This document shows, one piece after another, positions 27,879-37,049 of a stretch of DNA of 37,552 bases. Below the pieces are notes generated by a model. The model searched no databases, was not told the origin of the DNA, and was given only the letters and a program-made list of their open reading frames with translations. A program made the translations under genes and the position numbers. Positions within the stretch are counted from its first letter, which is position 1; the number at the start of each line of letters is the position of its first letter. Source of the stretch: a bacterium (lineage in GTDB: Bacteria > Patescibacteriota > Patescibacteriia > UBA9934); contig JAQCKO010000012.1 of the NCBI GenBank assembly GCA_027592325.1, positions 1-37,552 of the forward strand. The letters are read 5' to 3'.

Positions 27879-27993
27879 ATATTCGTCATTCCTGCGCAGG
27901 TAGGAATCCATCGAATCTAACTCGACAAACGCTGGATCCCGCTCTTCGCGAAGGGCGGGATGGACCCCTGCCTTCGCAGGGGTGACGAAACGT
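27879..27993. repeat. Palindromic intergenic repeat element
   Basis: CATTCCTGCGCAGGTAGGAATCCA...GGATCCCGCtcttcgcgaaggGCGGGAT...CCCCTGCcttcGCAGGGGTGACG; related fragment at 29231-29310. Confidence 0.6.
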
Positions 27994-28001
27994 GTAAGAA
28001 G

Positions 28002-28030
28002 AAGCCGACGGCGAGTGCCGTCGGTGTGTC
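28002..28030 (-). terminator. Intrinsic terminator of the 28053-28406 gene
   Basis: Minus strand CGACGGCactcGCCGTCGGCTTCTTCTT. Confidence 0.7.
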
Positions 28031-28052
28031 GTTCCAGCCCGGAATGGGCAGT

Positions 28053-28406
28053 TCAGTTGATGCCGAAGATGCGCAGCAAGAGCGCGAGGCATCCCGGGCT
28101 CTGGTTCAGCTCAGCGGCACTCGTCACTTCCGGCGCATGTTGCCCGAGCTTGAAGATGTACTCGAGCTGGTCTATGGTGCCGTGCACATCTTGTGCCAGC
28201 TTCCCAGCTCGCCGAGCACGCTGCTCGATCGTTTCTGGGACGCGTGGGAGAGACCCGCTTCGGACAATCGTCTCGAGCGCCCTCAGCAGCGCTCGCCCTC
28301 TCGCGAGGTGCACCCTGACGTCGTCGCGCGTAGCATCTTCGGGGCTGAACCTCGCTGCCTGCTGCAGCCAGGCTCCTGCCGCTTCAAAGGGATCATTTTT
28401 GTTCAT
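28053..28406 (-). CDS. Hypothetical GC-rich ORFan
   Basis: GGAGGaagcATGAACAAAAATGATCC; promoter TTGACA-17-TATATT at 28459-28431. Confidence 0.68.
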   Translation of the reverse strand: MNKNDPFEAAGAWLQQAARFSPEDATRDDVRVHLARGRALLRALETIVRSGSLPRVPETIEQRARRAGKLAQDVHGTIDQLEYIFKLGQHAPEVTSAAELNQSPGCLALLLRIFGIN

Positions 28407-28430
28407 GCTTCCTCCGCAGTTGAACAACTG

Positions 28431-28459
28431 AATATAGCAAATTTTGACGATTTTGTCAA
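28431..28459 (-). promoter_or_regulatory. sigma70-like promoter
   Basis: Minus strand TTGACA-17-TATATT. Confidence 0.65.
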
Positions 28460-28731
28460 TGAAAACACAATTAAAGGCGTTTAAGCGGTTTCAGCTTTCA
28501 GATGAAAGGTTTGAGGTGAGAGGTTTGAGGTTGGAGGGAGCGACGTGGCAATCTCTTGCTGTGAATAGCTCTCTCGCTGCGCTCGAGAATTTGTGAATTT
28601 TTGATATGTAAGAAGCACGCAGATTGCCGTAGATACGGGTGCGTGGCGAGGACCAAAGTGAGACGTACTTATACGTACGTTGAACGAGGACTGGAGCCAC
28701 AAGCCCGTAGATGCAGTGAGCTGAGTGTTTC

Positions 28732-29162
28732 TAAAATAAAAGCAGACGCGTGGCTTGAGAGAGAATAGCTACACGTCTGCTCTTGTGAGTACAAATGAAT
28801 GGTGATTTCCACGCACAAGTGGATGCAGCGCGTTTGATAGCGCTGTAAGCCCCCTCCATAGATTTCTTATACTATTCCACAAGCCAATCGTTCAGGCAAG
28901 AGGGAAAAAAGAAGGGGCATGGTTTTTTTCTCCTTACGCTACTCCCCCCCCGGGGTGATGCGTAAGAATACGGCAAGATTGCCTAAAACCAGCCCCTGAC
29001 ATTGATTCCTAGACGTCGAGTAGGTACGCGGCTAGGGCAGACAGACGTGGTCCATCAATGCGAGAAGCTGGTTGTAAACAAAAATAGGCATAAATCAAAG
29101 AGAGATGCCTATTTACCACCCTGTTACAGGTGGATTCTCTCTCATTACCTGATAAAGTATCT
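28732..29162 (-). ncRNA. Candidate ~430-nt structured RNA, class unassigned
   Basis: Promoter TTGACA-17-TAGTAT (29197-29169); terminator AGCAGACGTGTAGC...GCCACGCGTCTGCT-TTTATTTT; helices AAATAGGCA/TGCCTATTT (29082-29090/29106-29114), AACCAGC/GCTGGTT (28987/29067), CATTGAT/ATCAATG (29000/29054), TTACGC/GCGTAA (28934/28960). Confidence 0.7.
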
Positions 29163-29168
29163 GTGCGA

Positions 29169-29197
29169 ATACTAGCACAAAAACCACCTTTTGTCAA
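29169..29197 (-). promoter_or_regulatory. sigma70-like promoter of the 430-nt RNA
   Basis: TTGACA-aaaggtggtttttgtgc-TAGTAT. Confidence 0.72.
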
Positions 29198-29331
29198 GTT
29201 TTAGAGCCATTTATCACTGTTTAAGCGATGTTCGTCACCCCTTGGCTTGACCAGGGGTCGAGCGCATATCAACGGCTATTCAATAGATTCCTGGTTTCGT
29301 AGGAATGGCGGATTCTGAGCTACAGCTTATT

Positions 29332-31233
29332 CTAAAACCCTGCGACTCTCTTCACTTCTTCGACGCTCGTCAAACCCTCTAGCGCTTTCAAAAGCCCATC
29401 CTGCGTCATGCTGACCATGCCTTGCTGTGTGGCGATTTTTCGCACTTCATACTCAGAAATACCTTCTGCCAAAATCATTTGCTCAATAGCCTCGTCTTTC
29501 ATCAGAATTTCATAAAGCCCAACACGTCCTTTGTATCCGGTTCCATGGCATGCATCGCAACCCGCTCCGGTGTAAAATGAAAGCGTTGATGTATCAATTG
29601 CCGCTTCTCCTGAATTCTCAGAGATACTCGACAAGAGCCCGGTGACTATTGTTAACGTTTCGTTATCTAGCTCCGCCGGTTTTTTACATTCACTGCAAAG
29701 ACGTCTTACAAGGCGTTGACCCATGATGGCATTAACGGCAGGAGCAAGGAGAAACGGTTTTACTCCCATGGAAAGAAAACGAGGGATGGCGCCGGCAGCG
29801 TCATTCGTGTGAATTGTCGAAATGAGCATATGCCCTGTGAGTGCTGCCTGAATGGCTGTCTCTGCTGTTTCTAAATCACGAATTTCTCCTACCATTACAA
29901 TATCAGGATCTTGACGCAGAACAGAGCGAAGACCTTTTGCGAAGGTATAATCGTGGCTTGTATCGATTTGACTTTGGTTGATGCCCTCAAGTTTATACTC
30001 AACAGGATCTTCTAGTGTGATGATTTTGACTCCAGGTTGATTGAGTCGATTCAAGATTGCGTATAGTGTCGTCGTTTTTCCACTTCCTGTTGGTCCCGTT
30101 GTGACAATCATGCCATTTGGCTTTTCTACCTCACGAAGTAATTTTTCAAGCGCGGCTTTTCTGAATCCAAGCTCTTCGAATTTAAGCTGAATCGATTCCG
30201 GGTTCAGTATACGCATGACGACGCTTTCCCCCCATGCGGTTGGCATTGTAGAGGTACGCACATCAATTTTTCCGCTCTTTTGGAAAATGGTAAATCTACC
30301 ATCTTGTGGGCGATCGTTGACATTGAGCTTTAGGCCGGCAATCAGTTTGATACGGTTAATGATTTTTTTCCATTTTGCTTTATCGATTTCTGCAACGTCT
30401 TGCAGGATTCCGTCTACACGAAGACGAACGACAATGCCTTTTTCTTCCGCCTCAATATGAATATCTGAGCTACGTAATTCAAGAGATGCGGCAATCACGA
30501 CAGCAAGGATGTCAGTGACGGTTGCTTTTTGCAGCATACCGCCAATGAGCGCAACATCTTTCATTTGTGTGCGATATTTGCTGAGTTCTGCTTCCGTTAA
30601 TTGCACGCCTTTTACATTCTGCACGATTTTTGGCAGCGTCTTATAAAGCTCGAGGGCGTGTTGATGGCTTTGTTCTGAAATTTGGTAGAGAATGGCATGC
30701 GATTTTTTCCGCTCTCCAAGTTGATACACGAGCTCTTGTATGGACGCATCGCTCGGTTTCACAGCGCCAATTCGCAATTCGGGTCCAGTGTAAAGAAAGG
30801 CAATAATCCCCATTGTTCTTGCCTGTTCTTCTGGTATCAATCCTAAGCTATCAGCAGAAATAGCAAAACCTTCAAGATCAATATACGGAATACCAAGTGT
30901 TTTTGCTTTTGCTTCAATCTCTTGCTCTTTACCTTTTAGTTTAAGATTATCGATGCGTTTATCAAGAATATTTTCGGTTTCAGAAAGTGGGCGGGGAGGG
31001 GGGTGAGGTGTAGGTGGTGGGTTTTGGATCGCGGGCGACGGACTCTTTGATTCATCGGTATCTTGCGTTTTGGGGCTTGTTCCGATAACGGACGTATCGT
31101 TCGACGCACCTGGGGATGGATTTGGGTCACCTACCTTGTTCGTATCAGAAATAACCGGTGCGGCTGCCGCGGGCTGCGGAGCGGCACCGGCCTCTTTTAG
31201 CAAGTCTTCAATGGACGGAAGGTCACCAGGCAT
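29332..31233 (-). CDS. pilB: Type IV pilus assembly / type II secretion ATPase (PilB/GspE)
   Basis: GPTGSGKTTTLYAIL, LEDPVEYKLEGINQSQ, LRQDPDIVMVGEIRDLETAETAIQAALTGH, CxxC zinc motifs. Confidence 0.95.
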   Translation of the reverse strand: MPGDLPSIEDLLKEAGAAPQPAAAAPVISDTNKVGDPNPSPGASNDTSVIGTSPKTQDTDESKSPSPAIQNPPPTPHPPPRPLSETENILDKRIDNLKLKGKEQEIEAKAKTLGIPYIDLEGFAISADSLGLIPEEQARTMGIIAFLYTGPELRIGAVKPSDASIQELVYQLGERKKSHAILYQISEQSHQHALELYKTLPKIVQNVKGVQLTEAELSKYRTQMKDVALIGGMLQKATVTDILAVVIAASLELRSSDIHIEAEEKGIVVRLRVDGILQDVAEIDKAKWKKIINRIKLIAGLKLNVNDRPQDGRFTIFQKSGKIDVRTSTMPTAWGESVVMRILNPESIQLKFEELGFRKAALEKLLREVEKPNGMIVTTGPTGSGKTTTLYAILNRLNQPGVKIITLEDPVEYKLEGINQSQIDTSHDYTFAKGLRSVLRQDPDIVMVGEIRDLETAETAIQAALTGHMLISTIHTNDAAGAIPRFLSMGVKPFLLAPAVNAIMGQRLVRRLCSECKKPAELDNETLTIVTGLLSSISENSGEAAIDTSTLSFYTGAGCDACHGTGYKGRVGLYEILMKDEAIEQMILAEGISEYEVRKIATQQGMVSMTQDGLLKALEGLTSVEEVKRVAGF

Positions 31234-31253
31234 GAGGAGAATTCTGTGTTAGT

Positions 31254-32273
31254 TTACCGCATGAACGGTTTTGTCGCGAATTGAACCGCGCGGTGAAGGA
31301 CGGGCTGAATATGGTACCGATCAAGATGTCGCATCATCCAAATCCATGCGCTGTAGTTAAATGTCACGACAAAGCCGCTCATCGCAATAATCGTGGCGAG
31401 CACGATGATGGCTGTAAGCGCTCCAACAAAGCTGACCAAAATCGTTGATCCTGACAAGATAACGGCGTAGAAAACGGTCATCATAAGAACAATTTCCACG
31501 AGTGCAATAAGTAATACGGCGAGAAAGGCAAAAATATTAACAAAAAGGATTAATATAGAGAGCTCGGTGGTTGTGAGCCAATGATTACGAAGCATATGCA
31601 CACCGAATCGGTACGATTCAGGAAGTGTTGCATCTTCACGAACAAGGTGGATGATGGCCGTCATACCAACGATATTGATTCCAAGCAATACTGGCAGTAA
31701 AGCAGCGTAAACAAGCAGGTACACGAGATAATTCAGCAGGACATTATCTGTCAACACATAGGAAACAAAGAGTGTGCCAATACCAATAACGATTAAACTC
31801 GAAAGAATAACGAGAGCATTTGCAGCTATAAGGCGCCAAAAATGTAGGTGATGCACCTCATGAAAAAGTTCTGCAAGCGTGAGTTTCTTTTGACGTTTGG
31901 CCGCACGCCAAACCGCGTTGACCAAAATGTGTTGCGCGCCAATGACCATGACCACAAATGCTAAGATCAAAATGATTCCTGCAGAAATGCGTATCGCGAG
32001 ATCGCTTGGTCCTAAGGTCAAAAGATTTTTTGAAAGTACCGTTGCGAGAGAATCGCTGCCAAGCAGGTTGTTCACTGTTTCGGCATTAAATTCGGTTGCT
32101 GGACGAATTTGCATCATTTGACGAAGAACCGGAAGGAGTATCGATCCTCCGGCCGCGAATGACGCAAGAAAGGCAAGGAACCAAAGTTCTTTATGGTCAT
32201 GCGCTGTTTTAAATGCTCGCCGCAGGAATGTTTCGTAGTGATTAACGGTCTTTTTTAGTATTGGCATTTTCAT
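31254..32273 (-). CDS. Hypothetical polytopic membrane protein
   Basis: TTTGGAGGactATGAAAATGCC; multiple TM segments. Confidence 0.75.
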   Translation of the reverse strand: MKMPILKKTVNHYETFLRRAFKTAHDHKELWFLAFLASFAAGGSILLPVLRQMMQIRPATEFNAETVNNLLGSDSLATVLSKNLLTLGPSDLAIRISAGIILILAFVVMVIGAQHILVNAVWRAAKRQKKLTLAELFHEVHHLHFWRLIAANALVILSSLIVIGIGTLFVSYVLTDNVLLNYLVYLLVYAALLPVLLGINIVGMTAIIHLVREDATLPESYRFGVHMLRNHWLTTTELSILILFVNIFAFLAVLLIALVEIVLMMTVFYAVILSGSTILVSFVGALTAIIVLATIIAMSGFVVTFNYSAWIWMMRHLDRYHIQPVLHRAVQFATKPFMR

Positions 32274-32311
32274 AGTCCTCCAAATATAGTCTGAGTATAT
32301 CATGTTGGTAG

Positions 32312-32459
32312 ACAAAAAACGCCACAGCTTCTCTTGAACGGCAACTTCAATCTATTGTTCTTGTGAAACATGCCAGGAAGCACGTTTCACTTTGGTCCTA
32401 CCTATCAGCAGGAACGACTGAACGGCGGTGCTATTCAGGAGAAGCTGTGGCGTTTTGAG
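32312..32459 (-). ncRNA. Structured ftsH 3'-UTR element / candidate sRNA with terminator
   Basis: 18-bp perfect closing stem AAAACGCCACAGCTTCTC(32316-32333)/GAGAAGCTGTGGCGTTTT(32439-32456), minus-strand U tract; inner hairpins GTGAAACgTGC..GCAtGTTTCAC and CTGAA..TTCAG. Confidence 0.65.
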
Positions 32460-32494
32460 CTCCTCAAGGAAAGTCAGATTTTTGCGGCGTAAAT

Positions 32495-34345
32495 CTAGTT
32501 CGATGATCGTACTTTGATCTTCGGTGCTTTCTTCGCTGGCCCAACGATGGCCTCGAATTCTTCCTTTTCAATCATTTCATTTTTCAGGAGGGCATTCACG
32601 ATTTTGTCGAGTTCTTTACGCTCAGTTTTAATGATTTCTCGTGCGCGATCAAGAGCTGTTGTAACAAGACGTTTAACTTCACCATCAATCGCTTCTGATG
32701 TTTTTTCAGAATAATCTTTGTTTTGGTGCATTTCCTTTCCAAGGAAAATCATCTCTTCACGCTCACCGTAGGTTCGTGGACCCATTTCTTCACTCATTCC
32801 ATAGCGAGTCACCATGCGCTTTGCGTTTTCTGTGACATTCTTGAGGTCGCTTGAAGGTCCGGTAGTGATATCACCAAAAATGATTTCCTCTGCCGCGTAT
32901 CCCCCGAGCGCCATCGCCATATCATCAAGATACTCATTTCGGAACTTGTATTTTTTATCATGCTCAGGAAGGCTCATTGTATATCCACCAGCCTGTCCAC
33001 GGGGAACGATTGATACCTTGTGGACCTCATCGCAATGAGGGAGCAAATGGCCAACAAGCGCATGACCAGCTTCGTGATATGCCGTGATGAGACGTTCGTC
33101 ATCGGAGTGAATATGGCTCTTACGTTCAGGGCCAAGCATCACCTTTTCAATCGCTTCAAGAAGATGTGCTTGCGTAATGATTTTCTTATTTTCACGAGCC
33201 GTCAAGATAGCCGCTTCATTCATGATATTCATCAGGTCGGCCCCAGAAAATCCTACCGTTCGCTGTGCAATACGTTGTAGATCAACGCTATCTTGCAGAG
33301 GCTTCCCCTTTGCATGAATGTCGAGAATTTCTTTTCGATCTTTGAGCGAAGGGAGGTCGAGGGTGATGCGGCGGTCAAAGCGTCCCGGACGAAGGAGGGC
33401 AGGGTCAAGAACATCTGGACGGTTTGTTGCTGCAATAACAATAATTCCGCTATTTGGTTCGAATCCGTCCATTTCAACAAGAATTTGGTTGAGAGTTTGT
33501 TCACGTTCATCATTTCCGCCTCCAAGACCCGCGCCACGCTGACGTCCAACGGCGTCAATTTCGTCAATAAAGACAATGCAAGGTGAGGCTTTTTTCGCTT
33601 TTTGAAATAGGTCACGAACGCGTGACGCACCAACACCCACGAACATTTCAACGAATTCAGAACCAGAAATATGGAAAAATGGCGCACCAGCTTCACCGGC
33701 AACAGCTCGTGCAAGGAGTGTTTTTCCCGTTCCAGGTGGCCCCATCAGAAGCACTCCTTTTGGAATTTTGGCCCCAACTTCGATGAATTTTTTTGGATGC
33801 TTTAAAAAGTCGACAATTTCAGATAGCTCTTCTTTCGCTTCTTTTGCACCTGCAACATCGCCAAACTTTACTTTATGCTTTTTCCCGTCCACTTCGCGTG
33901 CCTTTGTTTGTCCAAAATTCATTGCACGGCTATTGGCTCCTTGTACTTGGCGCATGATGAACCAAAAAATGACAAAAAAGCCAATAAGGAAGAGGAAGGT
34001 TGGAAGAATGGATTGAAGGAGGGCGAGAGCAGCGGGAGTCTCTTTCACTTCAATATTAAGCGCGGCAAGTTCTTCCGCGGTCATTCCGTAGCTTGTGAGA
34101 AGTTCAGAGAGTGATTGTCCTGGTTCTTTTTTTACCTCGAATGCTGTTTCTTCTGCTCCAAAGACAGCAATAGTGTCTCCGAGTACCTCAAGGCGCTCCA
34201 CTTCACCTGAATCAATTTTTTGTACAAGTGAAGAAATATCGATAATTTCTGGTTTACCGTTATCAATCGCAATGCCTGATAAGACAGCGCTAATTCCGAC
34301 GAGAACAATGATGAAGATCAAAATACGATTCCAAATATTCTGCAT
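32495..34345 (-). CDS. ftsH: ATP-dependent zinc metalloprotease FtsH
   Basis: [21 protein letters not shown]-like [30 protein letters not shown] zinc site. Confidence 0.98.
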   Translation of the reverse strand: MQNIWNRILIFIIVLVGISAVLSGIAIDNGKPEIIDISSLVQKIDSGEVERLEVLGDTIAVFGAEETAFEVKKEPGQSLSELLTSYGMTAEELAALNIEVKETPAALALLQSILPTFLFLIGFFVIFWFIMRQVQGANSRAMNFGQTKAREVDGKKHKVKFGDVAGAKEAKEELSEIVDFLKHPKKFIEVGAKIPKGVLLMGPPGTGKTLLARAVAGEAGAPFFHISGSEFVEMFVGVGASRVRDLFQKAKKASPCIVFIDEIDAVGRQRGAGLGGGNDEREQTLNQILVEMDGFEPNSGIIVIAATNRPDVLDPALLRPGRFDRRITLDLPSLKDRKEILDIHAKGKPLQDSVDLQRIAQRTVGFSGADLMNIMNEAAILTARENKKIITQAHLLEAIEKVMLGPERKSHIHSDDERLITAYHEAGHALVGHLLPHCDEVHKVSIVPRGQAGGYTMSLPEHDKKYKFRNEYLDDMAMALGGYAAEEIIFGDITTGPSSDLKNVTENAKRMVTRYGMSEEMGPRTYGEREEMIFLGKEMHQNKDYSEKTSEAIDGEVKRLVTTALDRAREIIKTERKELDKIVNALLKNEMIEKEEFEAIVGPAKKAPKIKVRSSN

Positions 34346-34382
34346 AACATGATGAATTCAATGCGCGTAATATGACAGAGAA

Positions 34383-34430
34383 TGCCATTTTTGGCAAACA
34401 AAAGAAAGCCCGCTCACGAAGAGCGGGACG
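34383..34430 (-). terminator. Minus-strand intrinsic terminator upstream of ftsH
   Basis: Minus strand CCCGCTC-TTCGT-GAGCGGG-CTTTCTTTTG. Confidence 0.65.
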
Positions 34431-34553
34431 GCTTTGCCCATTGGGGCAGTTTGCGTTCGTCTGTCAGGTCGAGACGTTCTCGCGTGGTTGGCGAGAGGCG
34501 CACAAGGCAGCGCTTGTCTCGCATGAGGTGGTATAGCGTCTATTCTTCATTAC

Positions 34554-34844
34554 ATGCGTCATATAAAGATGATTGAAGGGGTGCCAGACAGTACGCGAAG
34601 AAAATCAGCAGATCATGTTTATTTGCTGACAGAAAGGTTACTCCTAGAGTCTTCAACATTTACTTTCGTCAATGGATTTGGAGCATCCTCTTTTCAGGCA
34701 TTTTCACCAGGTGATTGTATTGCCGTTATGGGCACAAAAAAAATCATCATGGACAATGAGGGTGTTATCGTGTTTCCAAAGCTGCCCGAACACACGAAGA
34801 TGGGGAGTCCGTACTGTTACCTTGCAAAAAGAGTACTCGAGTGA
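34554..34844 (+). CDS. Small hypothetical protein, resembling a C-terminal beta domain of succinylglutamate desuccinylase/aspartoacylase-type proteins
   Basis: FSPGDCIAVMGTKKIIMDNEGVIVFPKLPEHTKMGSPYCYLAKR; resemblance judged by eye. Confidence 0.5.
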   Translation: MRHIKMIEGVPDSTRRKSADHVYLLTERLLLESSTFTFVNGFGASSFQAFSPGDCIAVMGTKKIIMDNEGVIVFPKLPEHTKMGSPYCYLAKRVLE

Positions 34845-34856
34845 CACGCTATTCAA

Positions 34857-34893
34857 AAAATGAACGAGCTCGTTAGCTCGTTCATTTTTATTG
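34857..34893. terminator. Bidirectional terminator
   Basis: AAAAAATGAACGAGCtcgttaGCTCGTTCATTTTTATT. Confidence 0.85.
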
Positions 34894-34941
34894 GCACGCA
34901 TGAGTTCTGTACTCGTTTATGCTGCTCGTCTATTTCACCTT

Positions 34942-36123
34942 TTACTCAGCAGCTGTTTCCGTTGCGGCTTCTTCTGCTGCGGGCTCTTCTTTCGTATCTT
35001 CATTTTTATCCTCACCCTTAAGGGCCTTGATAGAAAGTCCTAGGCGGTGTTCATTTGCCTCAATTGAGACAATTTTGAATTCACGTTTCTTTCCGACCTC
35101 TCCGTACTTAGAGAGATCTTCTTTTGGATTATTCGTGATTTCTGAAATGTGCGCGAGTCCATGAATATCTTGGTCAAGCTCTACGAAGAATCCAAATGGA
35201 TTGATCTTCAGAACCGTCCCTTCAATGACATCTCCGACATTGTACTTTTTGCTCACTTTTGTCCACGGATCTTCAACGAGTTTTTTCATTGAAAGGAAAA
35301 TCTTACTTCCCTCAATGCCGATAATTTCCGCTTCTACTTGCTGACCGATTTTAAGGAGTTGCTTTGGGTGGTCAATACGCTGCCAAGCGATTTCAGAAAT
35401 GTGAACAAGCCCTTCAAGACCAGCATTTTCATCTCCGTTTTCTGGCGCGAATTTCACAAAGGCACCGAAATCAGCAAGGGCAGTAATCTCACCCTTTACG
35501 CGTTCACTGATGGTGATTTGTGAAATGACATTCTTCTGTTCTGCTTCCCAAACAGCTTTTTCAGAAACAATAAGCTTTTCATCCTCTTCATTAATGTCGA
35601 GAATCATGACCTCGAAACTCTTTCCAACATATTCTTGAAGTTTTTCAAGAATCTTTCCTTTGTCTCCGCCTGTCACGCGCGGGTAATGATCTGGAGAAAG
35701 CTGCGAAACAGGAAGGAATCCCGTCATATGCTTTGCGCGAATAAGAAGCCCTCCTTTATTTGCGTCAAGCACCTTGACTTTGATTTTCTCTCCAGCATCA
35801 AAAGCAGTTTTGATGTCTTCCCATGCCTTTTTGCGTCCAGCGTAACGGAATGAGAGCTCCATTTCTCCCATTTCATTTTCAAGCTCTATAACAGTCGCCT
35901 CAACTTTTTGTCCGATTTTAAGGCTTCCGTAAATATCGCTTTCAGAGAACAATTCTCCTCCGCGAACAACACCTGTGGTGAGTCCGCTGATATCGAGACG
36001 AATTTCACGTCCTTTCGTTGAGGTCACGGTACCGGTAACGAGCTCACCGATATTTGGAACAGACAAAAACTCGCCTGTTTCGAGCAGTTTTGCGAGTTCT
36101 GAGTGAGGGTTTTGGTCAATCAT
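34942..36123 (-). CDS. rpsA: 30S ribosomal protein S1-like protein, four S1 domains
   Basis: Repeated S1 domains e.g. GDVIEGTVLKINPFGFFVELDQDIHGLAHISEI. Confidence 0.93.
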   Translation of the reverse strand: MIDQNPHSELAKLLETGEFLSVPNIGELVTGTVTSTKGREIRLDISGLTTGVVRGGELFSESDIYGSLKIGQKVEATVIELENEMGEMELSFRYAGRKKAWEDIKTAFDAGEKIKVKVLDANKGGLLIRAKHMTGFLPVSQLSPDHYPRVTGGDKGKILEKLQEYVGKSFEVMILDINEEDEKLIVSEKAVWEAEQKNVISQITISERVKGEITALADFGAFVKFAPENGDENAGLEGLVHISEIAWQRIDHPKQLLKIGQQVEAEIIGIEGSKIFLSMKKLVEDPWTKVSKKYNVGDVIEGTVLKINPFGFFVELDQDIHGLAHISEITNNPKEDLSKYGEVGKKREFKIVSIEANEHRLGLSIKALKGEDKNEDTKEEPAAEEAATETAAE

Positions 36124-36417
36124 ACAATGTTTCCTGGCTCCAGTCGAAAATGGTCTTTCGAGGGCTCCGGGCGCTAAGAATTAGATAGCGGGGGGAGAAT
36201 AGCGATTTTTTGGGGGAAAGTCAAGGGTTGAATCGTTCACATACCTTCGGTACGTTCGCGATTTGCTGGCGTCAATTCGTCAAGAGTTGGGGGGAGAAGC
36301 GAATAGTATGAGCTTAGGATGAAGCGATACGAGCGTCTTACCTCCAATCTTTACACCTCCTGAATTTTCTGCTAACCTTACGCGAGTTCTAAACGTCCTT
36401 TTCCCCCGAGGTGTGAG

Positions 36418-36960
36418 ATGAGTGAGGCAGTGATCGCCATCGAGCGGGATGATCTTTCAAAGGCTCGTACACTCCTCAATGCGCTTCGCAATTACATCGA
36501 TACGATCGCACGTCAGAATGGCTGGTCGTTCACACCGCGCACTGAACACATTGCCTGCGAAGGCTCCCTCGCTGAGCACAACGAAACCTCCACTGGTTTC
36601 CGGTGGGGCATCCAAACGAGCGGTGGCTGGATGCAAGTGATGGAATTGATGCAGAAAAGGCCGGACAAGTCGGAGCTCATCCTTTTTTTCCGGCGCGTCG
36701 GTTCTCTCGGCTTCGAGCGTATCGAATTTGTTCAGGGTATGAATGGTCCGCAGGCATATATCCAAAATATGCATGGTGGCGTGGTATGGCATGGATCATC
36801 CCTAGCCGGTTCTGAGTCGTTGGTTAAAAGTGTACCAAGCCCATTGAATTGGATGCGTTATCTTGAGGTTATAATTTGGCGCGTACTCATGTACCACGAA
36901 ATGGCGCGTCACAAGCCGTCGGAGGATGGCGATGGTCCGCCGACCAAGCTCGACGCCTGA
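36418..36960 (+). CDS. Hypothetical GC-rich ORFan
   Basis: GAGGTGtgagATG; promoter TTTACA-17-TAACCT (36350-36378); terminator after stop. Confidence 0.68.
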   Translation: MSEAVIAIERDDLSKARTLLNALRNYIDTIARQNGWSFTPRTEHIACEGSLAEHNETSTGFRWGIQTSGGWMQVMELMQKRPDKSELILFFRRVGSLGFERIEFVQGMNGPQAYIQNMHGGVVWHGSSLAGSESLVKSVPSPLNWMRYLEVIIWRVLMYHEMARHKPSEDGDGPPTKLDA

Positions 36961-36984
36961 CCGCGCCTCGTCTCGCGTCCTCCT

Positions 36985-37018
36985 TCCGCCGAGTCCCCGT
37001 GGGCTCGGCGTTTTTCTG
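36985..37018 (+). terminator. Intrinsic terminator
   Basis: CGCCGAGtccccgtgggCTCGGCGTTTTTC. Confidence 0.85.
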
Positions 37019-37049
37019 TCTTACACATTTCCTGCTACACTACCCACAT

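Noticed and set aside
28732-29162. tmRNA or RNase P RNA identity for the 430-nt RNA
   Set aside because: No tRNA-like TpsiC/CCA end or tag ORF for tmRNA, and no GAGGAAAGUCC-type or ACAGAA core for RNase P seen by eye; left unassigned.
33253-33714. Minus-strand 153-aa ORF inside ftsH
   Set aside because: Alternate frame within the highly conserved FtsH AAA coding region.
34440-34520. SRP RNA on the plus strand (GTCAGGTC and AAGGCAG words present)
   Set aside because: The GGAAGGAAGCAGCC domain IV loop is missing and spacing is wrong.
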